NCBI GenBank assembly: GCA_017654935.2
Contig: CM065711.1
Coordinates: 28,923,483-28,987,482, forward strand
Length of the DNA stretch: 64,000 nucleotides
Direction: 5' to 3'
Origin: Phymorhynchus buccinoides
Lineage: Eukaryota > Mollusca > Gastropoda > Neogastropoda > Raphitomidae
Under the pieces are notes generated by a model, which made no database searches, had not been told where the DNA came from, and worked only from the letters and a program-made list of their open reading frames with translations. Below, in pieces: positions 1 to 11,400 of this stretch; within the stretch, counting starts at the first letter, position 1; every line of letters starts with the position of its first letter. The position numbers were made by a program, and so were the translations under genes.

Positions 1-269
1 GTAAGGTAAGAAAGGCAATAACGGAAAAATAGAATTAACCGAGATAGGTAGGGGGGGTGGCACATCTTGACCTTTACCTAAAGTATACTTGAACTAGAAC
101 AGCTCAGAGTGAACGTATGTTTATGTTTTAATCTTGCATGTCTCATTTTTTCCTTCTTTTTGAAAAACAACAACAAACCTGTTGGATTTTACACTGTAAT
201 GGTGGCCTGGAGCCTTGCAAGGGACGGGCGTCGCTTTATAAAATGAATTGAATTATTATTAATATTTTG

Positions 270-700
270 CTTTTCCCATACATAACTTTATCGTGGCAGT
301 ACCATAGCCGATGAGGTTTAACCGAGGCGTGGTTACTGCTACACATATCTGTATTAAAAAAAAGATCGGGACTTTACTGGTTAAGCACTGCCTCCGGGCA
401 TTGCCTCCAGTATTGTTCCCACCATCTTTGTATTTACAAATGCCCCACATGGCCGAAGAGGGCGTAAAACCCTATTTTCACTATTAATATTTTGCTGGAC
501 TGACATTTCATAATACTGTTTGACTGTCCCCTGATGAAACAGTACCTACCCAGTTTCCACTTTACTGGTGTTGCACTGCCTCCGGGCATTGCCTCCAGGA
601 TCGTTCCCACCATCTTTACATCTACTAATGTCCCATATGTGTCTGTTTCAGACCGGAGGACGTTAAACAGATTGACTACCCAGTTTCCAATAGGAATTGT
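270..700. mobile_element. Interspersed repeat (cactgcctccgggcattgcc), copy 1
   Basis: Two adjoining pieces, 285-475 and 555-690, share actgcctccgggcattgcct and gttcccaccatctttgtatt, then caaatgtcccatatgtgtct. The first begins gccgatgaggtttaaccgag. A related piece lies at 19060-19260. A tRNA-unrelated SINE or the tail of a larger element is possible. No coding. Confidence 0.6.
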
Positions 701-1134
701 TCGGAAATAATTAAGGGGAGTAATTTCATGGTGTGTGGGAGTGATCTTGCCTAATTCAATCGGTCAAACAGGGGAAGTCACTACCATCAGCTCTCGTAGC
801 CTATCGACTCGTGTGTTTGAGCAGACCTACAGCGCTTAGAACACTGTGCGTCATTCTAAAAATGATGTCATTTATATTTTTACGTCACATTTTCTGATTT
901 TGCAAGTTTTATCAGTTTGTGGCCACTGGCCACCCCTAATTTTTCTAAAAAAGTGTTTGCAAGTCGCTGACTCGCATCCTGCGGTTTCAAGCTTCGACAC
1001 CATTGTTGCATTGTTGCTATGGCAAGGTAAACAACTCTAAATTTCACGAAGTGCTCTCCCTTATTTTTTTTTCTCCGAAAATCATCAATTGCCTGAATTA
1101 TGTGTGTGTTTGTGTGTTTGTTTTTATTCCACAG

Positions 1135-1232
1135 AACAACGAGTACCACATCACGGTGGTGCGCTGCCTCCAGATGATGCTCAGGATCGACGCCTATCGC
1201 CTGGCCTTCGCCGACATCGATGGCATGAGCGT
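1135..1232 (+). CDS. ATP6V1H: ATP6V1H copy 1, exon 1 of those in window
   Basis: 98 bases after a tttattccacag acceptor and before a gtaagg donor; enters in phase 0 and ends after two bases of a codon. It encodes [17 protein letters not shown] followed by a segment ending FADIDGMS-V, matching the animal subunit H stretch with CLQLMLR and EADGV. No earlier exon is visible in bases 1-1134. Confidence 0.85.
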
Positions 1233-2275
1233 GTAAGGGAATGTGTTGGTGGTTTTGGAGTTGTTGTTGTTGTGCCTGTTGATTTTGTATCTCTACAATG
1301 GCGTACACTTCACACGGAAATCGAGGGACAAAGATTTTTTGGGTGTGTTAACCATTATTTTGTGTTAAGCATTAAGAGGGGGGTTTTGTCAGTTCAAACC
1401 GATTTTTGTGCAATATTTCATGTTGTCCAGTTTTGAAATTGGAGGTCGAAATTGGAGAAAAAAATCGCCTTCTAACCAGAAATGAAAATGACCAGGGCCT
1501 GTATTCACGTTGAGATAGCATGAGACTTAGCATCATGCTAACTTAGAAGCTCTTCCAAAAGTCCTATTAAATCCTATAGGACATAGGAAGAGCTTCTAAG
1601 TTAGCATCATGCTACGTCTCATGCTATCTCAACGTGAATACAGGCCCAGATCATTTACGCGTTGGACTGTAGAGGGGAAGTATTGTTTTTTATTTTGATC
1701 TTGTTGGTTTGTTGCTCCTTCTGTTGCCTGATTTTTGCTGTTTAATTGTTTGTCTGTGTTGATAAAGGCGCATTCGCCGAAATATCCAGTAGTTTTGTTT
1801 TGTCTCTTGTGAATCAAATAACGTCACTTTGCACTTGTCGTGTAGTTGTTTGTTTGTTGTATGTTCCAGTGATGTTGCAGTCCGTTTCATTTTTTTTTTT
1901 TTTTTTATAACCAGAAAATTACGGTAATTTATTTTTGTCTTAATTTTATTTGATTTATTCAGGATTGCTTCGGTGCTGGCCAACCACGAGAAGATAGGGT
2001 TCCAGCTGGCGTATCAGCTCATTTTCTGTCTGTGGTCTCTGTCCTTCAACCCTGTGTTGGCTGAGAGAATGAACAGGTAAAGATCATCGTCATCATCATC
2101 ATCACCATCATCATCGTCATCATCATCATCATCATGATGTTGAGAAGATAGGATTCCAGCTGGCGTATCAGCTCATCTTCTGTCTGTGGTCTCTGTCGTT
2201 CAACCCTGTGTTGGCTGAGAGAATGAACAGGTAAAGATCATCGTCATCATCATCATCATCATCATCATCACCGTC

Positions 2276-2325
<50 letters not shown>

Positions 2326-2439
2326 GTTGAGAAGATAGGATTCCAGCTGGCGTATCAGCTCATCTTCTGTCTGTGGTCTCTGTCCTTCAACCCTGTGTTG
2401 ACTGAGAGAATGAACAGGTAAAGATCATCGTCATCATCG

Positions 2440-2480
<41 letters not shown>

Positions 2481-5400
2481 GTCATCATCATCATGTTGAG
2501 AAGATAAGATTCCAGCTGGCGTATCAGCTCATATTCTGTCTGTGGTCTCTGTCCTTCAACTCTGTGTTGGCTGAGAGAATGAACAGGTGATCCTACCCCT
2601 CCTCCTCCTCTTCCTCCATATCATCATCATCATCATCATCATGATGTTGAGAAGTTGGTGACGATGTAAATGCAGCAGATAAAGGTAATACAACTTTTTT
2701 TTTTTAATACTCGCGTAGTAGTCATTTACTGCGGACAGCAAGGCATTCATGAACGTATCTTGCTTTTTTCATGTTGAAAAAAAATTTGATTTTAGTATGA
2801 GACTGGGAGACTGAAAATCTGTTAACAATGAAGAATGCAACTGTCTGTTAGCACAATTAATAAGAGCAAGCCGCAAGTCGGTATTGGCCACTGCAACTAG
2901 GGCTATTAACGCCCTTGACGGCAAGAGTTAAGCCCTTGTTGATCAGTATCCATAAGGGCATTCACTCTTGCAAAAGGCAGCCATTAAGGCCTCAAATAGG
3001 GTTATTGGCGAGAGTTATACCCTTGTTTGGTCAGTACTCAACATCTTCCCCCACCCACCCACCAAGGGCATTCACTCTTGCAAAAGGCAGCCATTAAGTA
3101 GCCTCGAATACGGTTATTGGCAGGAGTTATGCCCTTGTTTGGTCAGTACTCAGCCATCTTCCCCCACCCACCCACCAAGGGCATTCACTCTTGCAAAAGG
3201 CAGCCATTAAGTAGCCTCAAATAGGGTTATTGGCGAGAGTTATTCCCTTGTTTGGTCAGTACTCAACCATCTTCCCCCCACCCACCAAGGGCATTCACTC
3301 TTGCAAAAGACAGCCATTAAGGGCCTCAAATAGGGTTATCGGCAAGAGTTAAACCCTTGTTTGGTCAGTACTCAGCCATCTTCCCCCACCCACCCACCAG
3401 GGCATTCACTCTTGCAAAAGGCAGCCATTAAGTAGCCTCAAATAGGGTTATTGGCAGGAGTTATGCCCTTGTTTGGTCAGTACTCAGCCATCTTCCCCCA
3501 CCCACCCACCAAGGGCATTCACTCTTGCAAAAGGCAGCCATTAAGTGGCCTCAAATAGGGTTATTGGCGAGAGTTACTCCCTTGTTTGGTCAGTACTCAA
3601 CCATCTTTCCCCACCCACCAAGGGCATTCACTCTTGCAAAAGGCAGCCATTAAGTAGCCTCGAATACGGTTATTGGCGAGAGTTATTCCCTTGTTTGGTC
3701 AGTACTCAAACCATCTTCCCCCACCCACCCACCAAGGGCATTCACTCTTGCAAAAGGCAGCCATTAAATGGCCTCGAATACGGTTATTGGCGAGAGTTAT
3801 TCCCTTGTTTGGTCAGTACTCAACCATCTTCCCCCACCCACCAAGGGCATTCACTCTTGCAAAAGGTGGTCGTTGCAGTGGCCAATGCAGTGAGCATTCG
3901 TCTAGAAAATGAAGTTCATCCTTCACCACGTTGCCAGATTGACAACGTCCTGTCTTCTCTTGGAATATTGCGATGGCGACCCCTTTCAATGTGAAGGTCG
4001 TGTGGACTTAACCCTTTCACTGCCACCAACGTATCACGTACTGACCTGATGACATCACTGATGACGTCATCAGATGAAGAGGAATAACTGATATGCTGGC
4101 TTTTGCTCTAACACAGTCAAGAGAGTTATATCCCCAGACCATTTTTTCCAGATAGGCTCTACCAGTTGTCTTTTTCACTGCATGATTCAGAGCTTAATCT
4201 AGAGCGCGGGATTGGTAAAATCCCCCAAAATGTTGTTCCTTCCTGCGATAATCGGCGCGGGGAGCGGGCCGAGTCCCGCACATTTGCAGAACGGCCCGCA
4301 GTTTTTACCGATCGATGCGGGAAGACCTTCGTCATCTGCTAAACCCGTCGTCTGGACTAACTGAAAGTATCGAGCAGGAGTGAAGGATTTCTCGACATTT
4401 CATTGGTTCTTGACAAAATATTAGTGTTAATCAACCAATCGCGTTCTTCTCGTTCTACCGACAGGAAGTTGCGAGAGTTTTGGCCGCCATCTTGAATGTT
4501 TTTCAAAATGAAGCGGGCAGGGACCCTGTTTGATTTTGGATTTTCGCGGAGGCAAAGTCAAAAAAAAAAAAAAATCCTGTTCCAAGCGATTGTGAAGACC
4601 TCCAAGAAAAGGCTTCTACATCTAAAACATCGGAAAAGAATGACAACAGTGGCAGTGCAAAGGAACATCGGTTCCAAAATGTCTGGTCAAAAAAGTGGCC
4701 GTGGCTGACAAAGAAAAGTTCAAGTCTGTGTACGAGGGTGGGGGAGGTACTGGTTCTTATGCATGTGATGTGGGGTTGGATAGGGGGGAGTGCCCCCCTT
4801 TTTTTGATATGAGGGGGGGACTGCCCCCCTTTTTCAGAAATCCTAGATTAAGCTCTGATGATTTGTCCAATTATTTTTTCTTTAATTTTCTCTGGCAGTC
4901 AAGGGGTCAATCTTAATTAAGCGACATAGAGCTGTTTTATGTTTCAAATAATCAAGCTCTTGTCTGTTGCAGCCTCAATATGATTCATCTTCTGACGGAC
5001 ATCTTTGCCGGCAGCCAGAGAGAGAAAGTGAAACGCATTGTGTTGGCTCTGCTGAGGGTATGTGCGAAATTTTGAAGTATGTGTCCCACACATTTCTGTC
5101 ACGAAATTCTGAATCCCACACATTTTTGTTATGAAATTCTGAATCATCCCACAAATTTATGTCATGAAATTCTGAATCCCACACATTTCTGTCATGAAAT
5201 TCTAAAGTATCCCAGACATTTCTGTCATGAAATTCTGAAGTATCCCACACATTTCTGTCATGAAATTCTGAAGTATCCCACACATTTCTGTCATGAAATT
5301 CTGAAGTATCCCACACATTTCTGTCATGAAATTTTGAAGTATGTATCCCACAAATTTCTGTCATGAAATTCTGAAGTATCCCACACATTTCTGTCATGAA

Positions 5401-8400
5401 ATTCTGAAGTATGTATCCCACAAATTTGTCATGAAATTCTGAAGTATCCCACAAATTTCTGTCATGAAATTCTGAAGTATCCCACAAATTTCTGTCATGA
5501 AATTCTGAAGTATCCCAGACATTTCTGTCATGAAATTCTGAAGTATCCCACAAATTTCTGTCATGAAATTCTGAAGTATCCCACAAATTTCCGTCACGGA
5601 ATTCTGAACCATCACACAAATTTCTGTCATGAAGTTCTTTGTAAAGCACTGTATGATTTTTCAACCAGGAAACTGAAAGTTTGTGTGTGTAAAACTAGTA
5701 TGTTATTATTGCCTATAGACATTCATGATTGAAAGCTTAGGTATTCTAAGGACATACTATGAAGACCATTTTTTATTATATTTCAATGGAACCTCCCTTA
5801 TAAGACCTTCAAAAATCATCCAAAATGAGGTCTTATAAGGGAGGGTCTTAATAGGGAGGGGTCTTATAAGGGAGGTGGTTTTAATACTTACAAAGAAGGG
5901 CAATGTCTTAGAGAAGTAGGTCTTATGTGGGAGGGAGTCTTATAATGGGAGGTCTTATAAGGGAGGGGTCTTATAAGGGAGGTTCCACTGTACCATATTT
6001 AAATCCTTCTACAGTGGAGTCCAACTATAACGAACTCGCTTTTAACGAAATTTCGAGATTAACGAACTGACTTCAATTTCCCGGCAAATGCCCTTCTATT
6101 TGTCACTTGCAAAGCCATGTGTATAACGAACGAAAAATCCTTTTGAAATAACGAACACCCGCTTTTTACGAACACATGTTCTACGCCCCAGGATAATTTT
6201 ATTTACTTGGAAAAATAGCCTATAACGAACTCAGCCTGCACACTTTTTCGTCTGCTAGGCCTAGGCTTCCTACAGATCATTCGGTTTCTCAAGGTCGCTT
6301 TACAATTCGCGCTCAAAATAAAGATCGAAAAGTTCGTGAAAGCCTATGAGAAACTAAATTTGTGTGATGTGTTGTCACTTAATTAAAATTAAGTTCGGAA
6401 TTCCGAAAGACAACTGACACTATCATTGTCAGTCATTCAACAGCTGAGAATCATCTCCGAGATCACGTTCGGTTTGCAATGGAGAGTGGCAGAAAGAGAA
6501 AGAGAGAATCCAGTGATTAAGACAGATGATCCAAACTGGTCAAGTTTATGTTTTCGGTTATCATTGGTGAGTGTTTGAACTGTTTTTGTTTTCAACATAC
6601 ATTGTACATGTACATGTATAACGAAATCCTGATACAACGAACTGAGTCTGTGTTCCCTTAAAATTCGTTTTACCCGGACTCCACTGTTTTTTTGCTGAAT
6701 TTGCTGAGAGAAGAACAACAAACAGAAGACCACATAATCATCCCAAACTATGCACTATCGATGATTCACAGCAAACTGTCACAGCACATTAACTCACTCG
6801 GAGAAAAAAAAACAACCAAAAAAAAAAACCTCACTCGGAGCGAATGAGCCGGATCCTGCTCATGAGAGTTTTCAAGGGGTTTTGATTTCTGGCGTGTAAC
6901 CCAGCTTTCAAGAGCCACGTCGTAACCTATTTTTTAGTTTGCTTTGATTGGCGATGCGCGATGGCTAGTTGTTGCTTCCCCTGAACTTCAGTGTTGTGTA
7001 AGACTTCGTCTTCTTCTTCTTCTTCTGCGTTCCCGGGCCACAATAAGGCCACAATGGGTATGTATGTGCCTGTTTTCTAGTTTTTATTGGTGTCCTCGCT
7101 GCAGTCAGCCGACACATTCCGATTTCGGAGGAGCTCAAAAGAGAAAACTATATGGAAGATTTTTTTGGGAAAAAGCAGGAGAATGGGCTAAAAGTCAGAA
7201 AGACGGTAGATGACACAAAGCAAGGAAAAAGGCAGGGTCAAAGAGAGAGACAGATTAGAGGAAGTTCCAAGTACAGGACCTCCAGAAGGTGGGGGAACTA
7301 TTTGTACGGAAGACTCCCCCCCCCCCCCCCCCCCCCCAGTATCCCCACGTGGAGGTTGTGTTATACAAAATTCGTTCCGTGGTTATGGAGAGCTCATTTT
7401 ATGCGTTTTGAGTTCCTCGCCTCGTGTGTGCAGAACTTGCTGGAGAAGTCCGAGGATCGCACGATCGTCCAGGACTACGCGCTGTCCATGATCCGCAGCA
7501 AGCTGCTGAAGCACATAGAGACCTGGGACAAGCACTCCACGGACGTCGACATTGCGGAGGACGTGCAGTGGCTGATGGAGAAACTGGAAGCCTGCGTGCA
7601 GGACCTCAGGTGAATGAAAATGAATTCAGGCCTCTGCCCGTTTCCAATTTTAAACCGATTGGCCAAAATATGGCACATTTGGGCAAAACTTTAATCTTGA
7701 ATAAATCGAAAACGGCTGCACGTAATACTTTCTTACTTGCAGTGTTTACTAAAGAGTAACATTGCAATACTTTCGTCATAAACTCCAACCGGAAGTGGGG
7801 ACGAAAACTGCCAGTTTGGGCCACATTTTATTATTGAACATCTTGCAAATGGCTGTTTAGGGGGAGAATCCTGTCATGTTTTCTCTCAAAGGCAAACATG
7901 AGCCCTCTAGTAAGAGGTAAGAGGGGGGGGGGTCTTTAGACACTTACAAACCTGGGACAAGCACTCTTGACACGGACGTCGACATCGCGGAGGACGTGCT
8001 GTGGCTGATGGAGAAACTGGAAGCCTGCGTGCAGGACCTCAGGTGAATGAAAATGAAAATTGTTTTTAAACTAATTCAGGCCTCTGCCCATTTCCGTGGA
8101 GCACAGTTAACACGACTAAGTGTGCAAAGCTCCACCGAAGATGGAGTGTGGCTGCCCTCGTGGCGGGGTAATCGAAAACGGTCACGCGCGTAATGTTCCC
8201 ATCCGTATTCCGATGCATTTGTACCATAGTGTTCAAGCGCTTCGGCTGTTGGGGTGATCCCTGGAGTCTTTCAGCCAGGGTAAGTCAACTACAACAGCAC
8301 GCATCAGGCATGCACATATTCCATGCAACAAAAGGAGTGTGGTACACAGTGCATTAACTCATTCGCATCGCAACGATTTTGAATTACCATATTGTTCGGC

Positions 8401-11400
8401 TCATTAGGCGCTGCTGTGTATAAGGCGAATAGGGCAATTTTCAAGAAAAATCTGACAAAATCCAAGTAAAAGGCGCCCTCGTTTATAAGGCGATACAGAA
8501 AGTCGAAGTTTGAAGCCTGTAAACGATTGCCGCCCGCCATTTTTGTTGTCGTAAACGAGAGTTGGCTCCCTTCTCAAATAATCGAAACTTCCGTTTTTGC
8601 GACTTCCGGTTGTTGTGTTTGGCCAATTCTTTGCGAAAACTGGTAGAATGATGGCATTTTAAGCTCTACGATGATGCTTTTTACATCCAATGAAGGGTTG
8701 TGGCATCTGTTGGATGGTATCTCAGACGATAACAGTGATTTTTAAGCATTTTAACGTGAGTATTCGTCGTATCGGTGACTCGTTACCACTTTCGATGTTG
8801 TGACTCACAGTAGACTGTACTGAGTACGGCAATCGTTGCCTCTCTTCTCACGATTTTGTTCACTTATAGGGCGCCCTCGTTTATTAGGCGCATAGGTCGA
8901 AATTGGAGAAAAAAATATCACCTTATAGTCCAAAAATTACGGTATTAAAAAAAGTCACAAATCACTCCAGCCACACACACAAACAAAACATACATAAACA
9001 AAAGGAGAAAGGAAAGAAGATTACAAGTTTTTGCTTCAGGTTTAGACATAGGGAAGTGGTAGATCAGACTTTTTTTTTTATATATATATAGACTTTATAT
9101 ACAAAAACTCTCTACACCGATTGGTTTTCCCACAACAAACCACTACAAAAGCAAAGTCAGAGGCAAAATTGTGGTCTAAGGGAGCGAAGCGAGTTTAGAA
9201 GTGATCAAGGTATGATGTGCACACAGATTTACTTCCCTTGAATCAAAATGCCTCAAATTGACAGCTGTCTATTAATTCCAGGGCTCCCCAGTCTGTGCGT
9301 CAAATGTGCGTGACAGACGCATTAAAACTTCGTACTGGGGGTGAAACGACGCACTATAATTACTACTCGAGGGTTATGAGATGCACTATAAATCTGCCAA
9401 GTGCGTGAGCCCGTCTCCCATTTCACCCAGCACAGTCTCCTATTTCACCCTATCTTTCTTTCTCTCTCTCTCTCTACCCCCCCCCCCCCCCCCCCCACCT
9501 GCCATGTACCCATCATTATACAGTCCCCTTCCCTTTTACTTCACCACTCTTCCTCTTAATTACCTTTCTGTCTGCAGTCCTATCAAGAAGTGTGTCTTTG
9601 TCAGCTTGCTTGCTTGCCCCCCCCCCCCCCCCCCCCCCTCCTTTTCCCCACTCCCACTGCATGTATTTATGCTAATATACGTGTGTGTGTGTGTGTGTGT
9701 GTGTGTTTCAGTTCGTTTGATGAGTACGTCAGTGAGCTCAATTCAGGGCAGTTGGAGTGGAGTCCTGTTCACAAGTCTGTGTGTGTGTGATTGCATGCAT
9801 GTATTTATGCTAATATACGTGTGTGTGTGTGTGTTTCAGTTCGTTTGATGAGTACGTCAGTGAGCTCAATTCAGGGCAGTTGGAGTGGAGTCCTGTTCAC
9901 AAGTCTGTGTGTGTGTGATTGCATGCATGTATTTATGCTAATATACGTGTGTGTGTGTGTGTTTCAGTTCGTTTGATGAGTACGTCAGTGAGCTCAATTC
10001 AGGGCAGTTGGAGTGGAGTCCTGTTCACAAGTCTGTGTGTGTGTGATTGCATGCATGTATTTATGCTAATATACGTGTGTGTGTGTGTGTTTCAGTTCGT
10101 TTGATGAGTACGTCAGTGAGCTCAATTCAGGGCAGTTGGAGTGGAGTCCTGTTCACAAGTCTGTGTGTGTGTGATTGCATGCATGTATTTATGCTAATAT
10201 ACGTGTGTGTGTGTGTGTTTCAGTTCGTTTGATGAGTACGTCAGTGAGCTCAATTCAGGGCAGTTGGAGTGGAGTCCTGTTCACAAGTCTGTGTGTGTGT
10301 GATTGCATGCATGCATTTATGCTAATATACGTGTGTGTGTGTGTGTTTCAGTTCGTTTGATGAGTACGTCAGTGAGCTCAATTCAGGGCAGTTGGAGTGG
10401 AGTCCTGTTCACAAGTCTGTGTGTGTGTGATTGCATTGCATGCATGCTATTTATGCAATATACGTGTGTGTGTGTGTGTTTCAGTTCGTTTGATGAGTAC
10501 GTCAGTGAGCTCAATTCAGGGCAGTTGGAGTGGAGTCCTGTTCACAAGTCTGTGTGTGTGTGATTGCATGCATGTATTTATGCTAATATACGTGTGTGTT
10601 TCAGTTCGTTTGATGAGTACGTCAGTGAGCTCAATTCAGGGCAGTTGGAATGGAGTCCTGTTCACAAGTCTGTGTGTGTGTGATTGCATGCATGCATTTA
10701 TGCTAATATACGTGTGTGTGTGTGTGTTTCAGTTCGTTTGATGAGTACGTCAGTGAGCTCAATTCAGGGCAGTTGGAGTGGAGTCCTGTTCACAAGTCTG
10801 TGTGTGTGTGATTGCATGCATGCATTTATGCTAATATACGTGTGTGTGTGTGTGTGTTTCAGTTCGTTTGATGAGTACGTCAGTGAGCTCAATTCAGGGC
10901 AGTTGGAGTGGAGTCCTGTTCACAAGTCTGTGTGTGTGTGATTGCATGCATGCATTTATGCTAATATACGTGTGTGTGTGTGTGTGTTTCAGTTCGTTTG
11001 ATGAGTACGTCAGTGAGCTCAATTCAGGGCAGTTGGAGTGGAGTCCCACTCACAAGTCTGTGTGTGTGATTGCATGCATGTATTCATTGTGCTTGCATGC
11101 ATATGTTTATGCTTATGTGCATGCGTTTGTGTGTGTGTGTGTTTCAGTTCGTTTGACGAGTACGTCAGCGAGCTGAGGTCGGGCCAGCTGGAGTGGAGTC
11201 CGGCCCACAAGTCTGACAGGTTCTGGGGGGAGAACGTCCTGCAGTTCAACGACAACAAATACGAACTGATCAGGTGCCCTACAATAATAGTCACATCCCT
11301 ACACAGACCTGCCTACTGCTACGATTTGGCCGTAGCAGCTACGAAAAATAAAGCTTGGCTACGGAGCTACGGCAACCTTAACATTGCTACGGAGAAAACA

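Noticed and set aside
4975..5664. 229-codon minus-strand open frame with 11-residue repeats
   Set aside because: It is the reverse strand of a 33 bp satellite, whose period keeps many frames open. It also overlaps ATP6V1H exon 3.
7210..7613. 153-codon frame continuing into exon 4 as a longer exon
   Set aside because: The upstream part is a SINE-like repeat and a C run. The consensus acceptor at 7431-7433 matches the family's exon start at NLLEKS.
9381..9848. Proline-rich 155-codon frame
   Set aside because: The prolines come from C homopolymers and the rest from TG repeats and the exon 5 array.
9660..11070. CRISPR-like array of regular repeats
   Set aside because: The units are true tandem repeats without unique spacers, in a eukaryotic intron.
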